A stretch of DNA of 64,000 nucleotides from Purshia tridentata (Eukaryota; Streptophyta; Magnoliopsida; Rosales; Rosaceae). This document shows positions 58,583 to 64,000 of this stretch, in pieces. The notes under the pieces were generated by a model. That model did no database searches and had not been told where the DNA came from. It saw nothing but the letters and a program-made list of their open reading frames with translations. The position numbers and the translations under genes are program-made. Location of the stretch: positions 1-64,000 of the forward strand of contig QANT01003084.1 in assembly GCA_003254885.1 (NCBI GenBank), given 5' to 3'. How positions within the stretch are numbered: position 1 is the stretch's first letter; the number at the start of each line of letters is the position of its first letter.

Positions 58583-58939
58583 TGCGCTGATATGTCGTGT
58601 GTTGCAAGAAGCTGATGCTGATGATTTTGGTGAATATGTCATCTTTGTGTGAATATGATAAGGGTTTGTAAGTGTGTGATATAAGAATTTGCTCAAGCTA
58701 TCACATATAGTGTCTTTCATTTACACAACACAATTTGGAGCTGTATGTTCTGTTTCTTCAATCTGCAATATCTTACATTTTTCTTTGCAAACAATGCAAT
58801 GTTTTTTACACTAAAATCAACACAGTGAATCTAGCACAAATTAATCTCTTAAGAAAACAAAAAAATATTATATGTTACGGTCAGATGTGACCTTCCTCGA
58901 TCTCACAACATATAATTATAACATACCCAACACCTTGTA

Positions 58940-59634
58940 CTAAGCCAATAACAACACCAGGTCATCTATGGATTTCAATGTCTTCTCGTAGTAAAGGTAC
59001 GATTCATACACCTTTGGCGTGCGAACATAATAATCAAACTGCAAACACAAACACAATTACATTATATAATTTTCCATCTGATCATTATAATGTAAACCAA
59101 AATTTCAATTTCATAAACATATATGTGTACCTCTGCCATGTTATCCACCAACTCATTGGCAGTCTTAACATACTCTTTCCGGCGGCCTTCGGGCACGGTA
59201 GTCATTGCACTTTTCAAGTCTTGATTTAGATAGGCTGACTTTAGGCGGATGTAAAATAAAAGGTACCTCCAAGCCATGGCCTCCAACATGTCCCTAATGC
59301 TGTGTAGCCCTTCAGCAGTTTGCTTGATTCTAGCCACTGCGTCTTCTGGGGACAGTCCAGGCTCAAAAAAACGTTCCCTTATAAACGAACGAGTGCCCCA
59401 ATTCTGGGCTAGTCCTAGTGGGGTGCCAATGACATGTTCATGTATCCCAAGTGCCACTGATGTGGCCAAAAATGTTGTCACCATTTTTCTACGACTTGTC
59501 GCATTTTGATCTTCTGCCGGATATGAGGCTCGGATTGTTGGGAGTGATGGGTTTTTGCGATGGTAATGTTGGGGTTTGGTGACGTGGGCATGGAGGAGAG
59601 TTGTGGTGGTGGTGGTGTTAGTGAAGCTGCTCAT
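58940..59634 (-). CDS. PsbQ-like thylakoid lumen protein (PQL type)
   Basis: Two exons on the minus strand: 59634-59131 and 59038-58940, about 200 aa. The Thr/Ser/His-rich N terminus and the later hydrophobic stretch (TTFLATSVALG) look like a bipartite thylakoid-lumen signal. The mature part has the PsbQ-like pattern: GLAQNWGTRSFIRERFFEPG, then AMAWRYLLFYIRLKSAYLNQ, and a last helix ending KTLKSIDDLVLLLA. PQL proteins serve the chloroplast NDH complex (PnsL2/PnsL3) rather than photosystem II. I lean to the PQL3 branch but cannot prove it by eye. Confidence 0.85.
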
Positions 59635-60218
59635 GGCTTTGGGTAGATGTGAACGAAATTCGAATCCATGGAAATATGGTGGTGATTGATGAGGAATTGC
59701 TCATTGTGGATTCTTGGGCAGGTTTCTGTGGCTGACCGTTTTGCCCGTAACTCCAACATGGACCTTAGCTTTTTGCCACGTGGCACTCGTTATCATGTTA
59801 TGACTGTGAGGAAAGTTTAGGTGGGGGCCGTGGCCCGTGGGGCTGAGAAACCCTCCAACCCAGAAGTTCAGATGGGCCTATTTGAATTTAGGACCGATAA
59901 CGAAAAAAAAATAAAAATATATGTTTGATATGATTAGAAGTTTAGAACTTTCTTTTGGCCATTGAATTTACAAAAAAAAATTTGTCATTTTGATTAAAGA
60001 ATCAATTTTTGATCAAATGGAGACAACGCACCTAAGCATAAAAAATGGCCGGTTACGTATGAAATTGGAAGTTCAGTCCTTGTGAATTGTGATTGACGAA
60101 ACAGTAAATTGGGCAAACCCCCTTCTGATTTCCTCCTCGAACCCATCACATTTTCCCGGGGAATATTCGTAAGAAAAGCACCTAATTTTCTTGGGAATTT
60201 TCAGTATTGGAATTGTCA
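59635..60218. promoter_or_regulatory. Divergent promoter region between PQL and Mpo1-like genes
   Basis: The two genes point away from each other with about 580 bp between start codons. A ccacgtggc G-box palindrome lies near 59777. No clear TATA box is seen for either gene. Confidence 0.5.
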
Positions 60219-61198
60219 ATGGGAAAGACTGGATTGTTCAATCTTGAAAAGCACTTTGCTTTCTATGGAGCTTACCACAGCAATCCAATCAACGTAGCGA
60301 TACATATGCTTTTCGTTTGGCCAATCCTCTTCACGGCTCTTCTCATCCTCTACTTTACGCCCTCGCTATTCAATTTTGGGTTTTCAGTGTTCGGGATCGA
60401 TGTGGTTATGGTTTTCAACGTTGGCCTCTTGTTGACTATAGTCTATTCGGTGTTTTACGTCACTTTGGATGCGAAAGCTGGCTCCTTGGCTGCTCTGCTT
60501 TGTGTAATTTTCTGGGTTTCTAGCTGTTTCCTTGCGACCCGACTCGGTTTTTCCCTCTCTTGGAAGGTAATTTCTGGAGTTATTATTCGTTTTTGTCAAA
60601 AATTTTGATCTGGTTTCGTTTATTTTGTGGAATTGGACAAATTTTTCTTTAAAGTTCAGTCATTTGATTGCTCCTTTAGCTGTAAATGAAATCAATGAAA
60701 TGGGTATCATTTTTATGCCAGAGAATCTTTTTTAGGCCATTTAACCGCAACAAACTTATTTTCAGATTGTTCTGGTGGCTCAAGTAGTTTGTTGGACCGG
60801 ACAGTTTATTGGCCATGGGGTCTTTGAGGTATTAAGTCTGTTATTTGCAACTCTGTGTGTGTGACTTTATGTCGTTCTTGTATGATCTATGCTCTTGAAA
60901 TTTGATTTATTAATCTGCAGAAACGGGCCCCAGCTTTATTGGACAACCTTGCACAGGCCTTTTTAATGGCTCCCTTCTTTGTTCTCTTAGAGGTAATTTT
61001 GATGGAGTTTGAACTTCTGAACTCAAGTTTGCATGACATTTCTGACTTCACCATGATCTATGTGTTTCTTTATTGCTCCAGGCTCTGCAAAGCTTCTTTG
61101 GTTATGAGCCATACCCAGGATTTCATGCAATAGTTCAAGCAAAGGTTGAAGCTGAAATCAGTGAGTGGAAAGAAAATAAGCAGAAACTGGTCTCTTAG
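60219..61198 (+). CDS. Mpo1/YGL010w-like (DUF962) membrane protein
   Basis: Four exons, all phase 0: 60219-60566, 60766-60828, 60921-60992, 61082-61198, 199 aa. The N-terminal block FYGAYHSNPINVAIHMLFVW and the later QFIGHGVFEKRAPAL carry the conserved His residues that bind iron in yeast Mpo1, a dioxygenase acting on 2-hydroxy fatty acids in the breakdown of phytosphingosine. Several hydrophobic stretches between and after them suggest an ER membrane protein. The plant role is inferred from the family. The Met at 60219 is chosen because the conserved block starts 12 residues later; a frame at 60109 is out of register. Confidence 0.9.
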
Positions 61199-61492
61199 TC
61201 AGTAATTGGATTTGTGTTTCAGTGAGCTCAACTTTACAGTAATCTATTACATTGTATATAACCTTGTGATTTGGAAGATTTATGTTAAATATACTATATG
61301 AACTTTTGAGAAGGCCATGTGTGGGAAACTATTTCTGACATTAAGTAGCTCAAATAAAATGAATTTGGTCCCTTTTGCCTTTTTGCCTGTGTAAAGCTTC
61401 ATGATATAAGAACTCCTGGAAGAAAGAACAAACTTATTTTACTTTTAATAATCTTTGACAACGATGGCATTATGGCCTCTACAAGTATCCGA

Positions 61493-63536
61493 TCAACGTC
61501 TGGCTACGGTAAGCTTCAAGCCATGCGCCATTGATAGAATCGTCATCATCCTGTATTCAACTGGATGACCAGGGACCAAAGTGAATGTGTAAAATCTGCA
61601 CAGAATGGCCAGTACCATCTTCATTTGGAGGTATGCAGAGTCCTTTCCTAGGCATATTCTTGGTCCTGCCTGCAAATCAAAAGTAAGGCCAATCAAGTGT
61701 TGACCATTAACTTTCATGGGTATAGATTTAAGATTGCTTGGTAAACTAACCTGAAATGCAGTGAATTTAAATGGCGATGCATTTTGGAAGAAGCCCTCAT
61801 TGAGCCATCTCTCGGGATTAAATGAAGCTGCATCGGGACCCCAATTGTTCTCCATTCTACCCATTGAGTAGGGAACGTAAGTCACCATTCCTCCTGCTTT
61901 GACCTTGGTCCCATCTGGTAGAATATCATCTTTCAAGATGCCTTTAGGGTCCTATAGTCATTTATACATTACTGGCTCATTAGGAATGTTTTCCTGGAAG
62001 GAACATAGAGCAATAACATTGACATCAACCTTTCAACTGGGGAAGATGCATACCTGAGGGACTGCAGGGTACAAACGAAGTGTCTCTGTAATAACTGCAT
62101 GCAAATAATACAGTCTCCCCAATGAATCATAATTCAAGAGTCCTGCAAATTGTGCTACCCTCCGATTGAATGATTCAAGGTCCTCTGTGTCATACTGGAG
62201 CAATGAAACTTTCTCTTCTCTTGCTTGATCTTCTTCCATAGTTTTGAGCTCTGAATATAGCTTCTCAGCTACATGGGAATGGGTCATTATCATGTAAATA
62301 GCCCATGAGAGAGTAGTTGCTGTTGTGTCCCGGCCAGCTATTACAAAGTTGAGGACGACATCTCTCAGACTTTTTTCAGTTAAATTATTTTCTGGGTCTT
62401 CACCTAACTCGATGAATCTTGACAATAGATCATGCTTCATCTGATTAAGGATTAGGTTAATTAAAAATGATGAATATGTGTCTTCCATACTTCAGTTATG
62501 CTACAGAGAAGAAACTTGGAATAATTTCCATAAAAAGTTTTTGTTTGTGTTACCTTGTTATTTTCGCCATTCTGGTACGTTTCTTTGATCTCAGCTTTCC
62601 TCCTTCGAATCACAGAATACGTAAAATCATTAATGAGCTTCATGCTCTTGTCGAGTAAAGCTTCTGACCCAAAATTTAAATACTTCTTGATTTTCCACAA
62701 GGGGTCAATGAATCGAAGTGTCACAATAATGTTTGCTGTGTCAAAGGCCTTGGCAAAATGATTATCTGGTAGATTGGGAGCCAAAGTTCCAATTTCTACA
62801 CCAAACCCCACCTTACATATGGAATCCAAAGTCATCCTCATCAGCAATTCCTGCACAGAAAACATATTCAAGTTCAATCTATATGGAATGCAAAATGGAC
62901 GAAATTTTGGGGAAGTCACCTGCATGTCAACTTGTTGGCCTTGGAAAGATACTTGACCCAGAATTTCATGAAGCTTCAGGCTGTAATCTTTGAAGACTAC
63001 AGTGCTGAAATCCCTCAAATTCCTGGATGCAAATTCAAAGCTTGCAGTCTTTCTCTGTTTCCTCCAAAGCTCTCCGTCTGCATTAAAAATCCCATCTCCA
63101 AGCAGGACTTCCATGTACGAATGGTACACTTGACCCTTCAGTTAATAAAATGCATATGAGATTAACAGTAAATTCAAGCAAAATAATGGCACTGAAATAT
63201 TATTACCTTTGGGTAATTATCAAAGTTGGTTTTCAGGACGTGTTCTACATTTGCAGGATCTGCAATGTAAGTGTAAGTTGTGAATGGCATTCGGACGACC
63301 ACAGTGCGTGACTCTTTGAAGTACTTGACAAGCCAATCGTGCATTCTGTCATAGTTCATGAACTGTTCAATTGCAGATCCTACTAGCGGCCATGTTTTGG
63401 GGCCTTTTTTGTTCCTCTGGCTCCACCTATGGATGATGATCCATGAAAAAACCATGCAGACTACCAGCAACAGATATCCCTCATTGTTTCCATCTTGGGA
63501 AGCACAGACTAATAGAATACTATTGTGATCTTCCAT
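61493..63536 (-). CDS. CYP704B1: Cytochrome P450, CYP704B1-like (fatty acid omega-hydroxylase)
   Basis: Six exons on the minus strand, all phase 0: 63536-63207, 63135-62920, 62850-62554, 62440-62054, 61951-61751, 61669-61493, 535 aa. An N-terminal membrane anchor (YLLLVVCMVFSWIIIH) is followed by the Pro-rich GPKTWPLVGS. Oxygen-binding AGRDTT is at about 316, ExxR (ETLR) at about 400, and the heme loop FQAGPRICLG has Cys at about 483. All catalytic motifs are intact. CYP704B1 omega-hydroxylates long-chain fatty acids in tapetum ER for sporopollenin of the pollen wall, and loss gives pollen without exine. Subfamily rests on overall resemblance and length. It converges with the Mpo1-like gene, leaving 294 bp between stops. 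Confidence 0.92.
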
Positions 63537-64000
63537 TTCAGATGAAAAATGGCCAAGTGTTCAATCAGTAACACGACGTGCTTCTTGACTTTAAATCTGC
63601 CTCCCAGAGAAGGCAATGCAGGGATTGATTTTATAATATGGTTAATAAGTAGTAGTTGAGGATTAAAAGATAGCTAGCTGGCTGCTTAAGTGGTGAGAGT
63701 TGGTGTGGCTTTGCTAACAATTTTTGTGCGCTCATGGGTGAATATGGATTAACAAAAGTTTCACCTCTTTTGTGCCCTTGACCTAATTCTTTCTAAGTAT
63801 ATTTCTGTTAATATTTTGGTAACCTTGCTGGAATTCATGAATACATAATTACTCTGATCCTTAGAACTGAGGTTAGGACTTAGGATGGCTTTAGGTTTAA
63901 AATGCACCAATAATAGCAGACCATAATTTAACAGTGTAAAAGAAAAGTTTTAGAACCCAACTGTTTTTCCACTTTCTCACATGAACTAAAATTTATTATA
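63537..64000. other. CYP704B1-like promoter region
   Basis: A minus-strand TATA-like ccatattataaaatc lies near 63628-63642, about 95 bp upstream of the start codon. Nothing else is seen to the window end. Confidence 0.5.

Overview
This is plant nuclear DNA: AT-rich, with short GT-AG introns, plant-only gene families (BEE-type bHLH, VQ, CASP, IPT, PsbQ-like, miR169) and plant transposons. The gene set fits a core eudicot, probably a woody rosid. The species cannot be fixed from sequence alone. There is one ambiguous base, at 669.

Layout. (1) 0.9-12 kb is gene-dense: a BEE-type bHLH factor (+), a chloroplast acyl-lipid thioesterase (+), two tandem universal stress protein genes (+) and an S1/P1 (ENDO-type) nuclease (-). 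(2) 14-19 kb holds an intronless membrane-anchored acidic protein of unknown function (+) and a VQ-motif protein of the MKS1/VQ20 type (-). (3) 20.4-22.5 kb is a non-autonomous CACTA transposon with an apparent captured exon. (4) 22.5-45.8 kb is mostly intergenic, broken only by an IPT1-like adenylate isopentenyltransferase (-) at 28.8-29.8 kb. It carries minisatellites, tandem duplications, inverted-repeat elements and one old Copia-type LTR. (5) 45.8-64 kb is gene-dense again: a RING protein (-), a chloroplast SAM methyltransferase (-), an endosulfine/ARPP19 protein (-), a miR169 precursor (+), a Casparian-strip CASP protein (+), a PsbQ-like protein (-), an Mpo1/DUF962 membrane protein (+) and a CYP704B1-like P450 (-).

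The genes do not form one pathway. Several neighbour sets (thioesterase / USP / ENDO nuclease; VQ / IPT1; methyltransferase / endosulfine / CYP704B1) recall neighbours on Arabidopsis chromosome 1 as I remember them, so this looks like an ancestral eudicot block.

Exon models below were built by hand from splice sites, phase continuity and family resemblance. Untranslated ends are mostly not determined. The points most worth a second look are a conserved MGSxCC-type N terminus whose start codon reads ACG (RING gene), a GC-AG intron in one USP gene whose tandem paralogue has GT at the same place, a 383-bp palindrome just upstream of the bHLH start, the CACTA element with its apparent captured exon, and the miR169 locus. 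I saw no clear candidate for a wholly new biological system.
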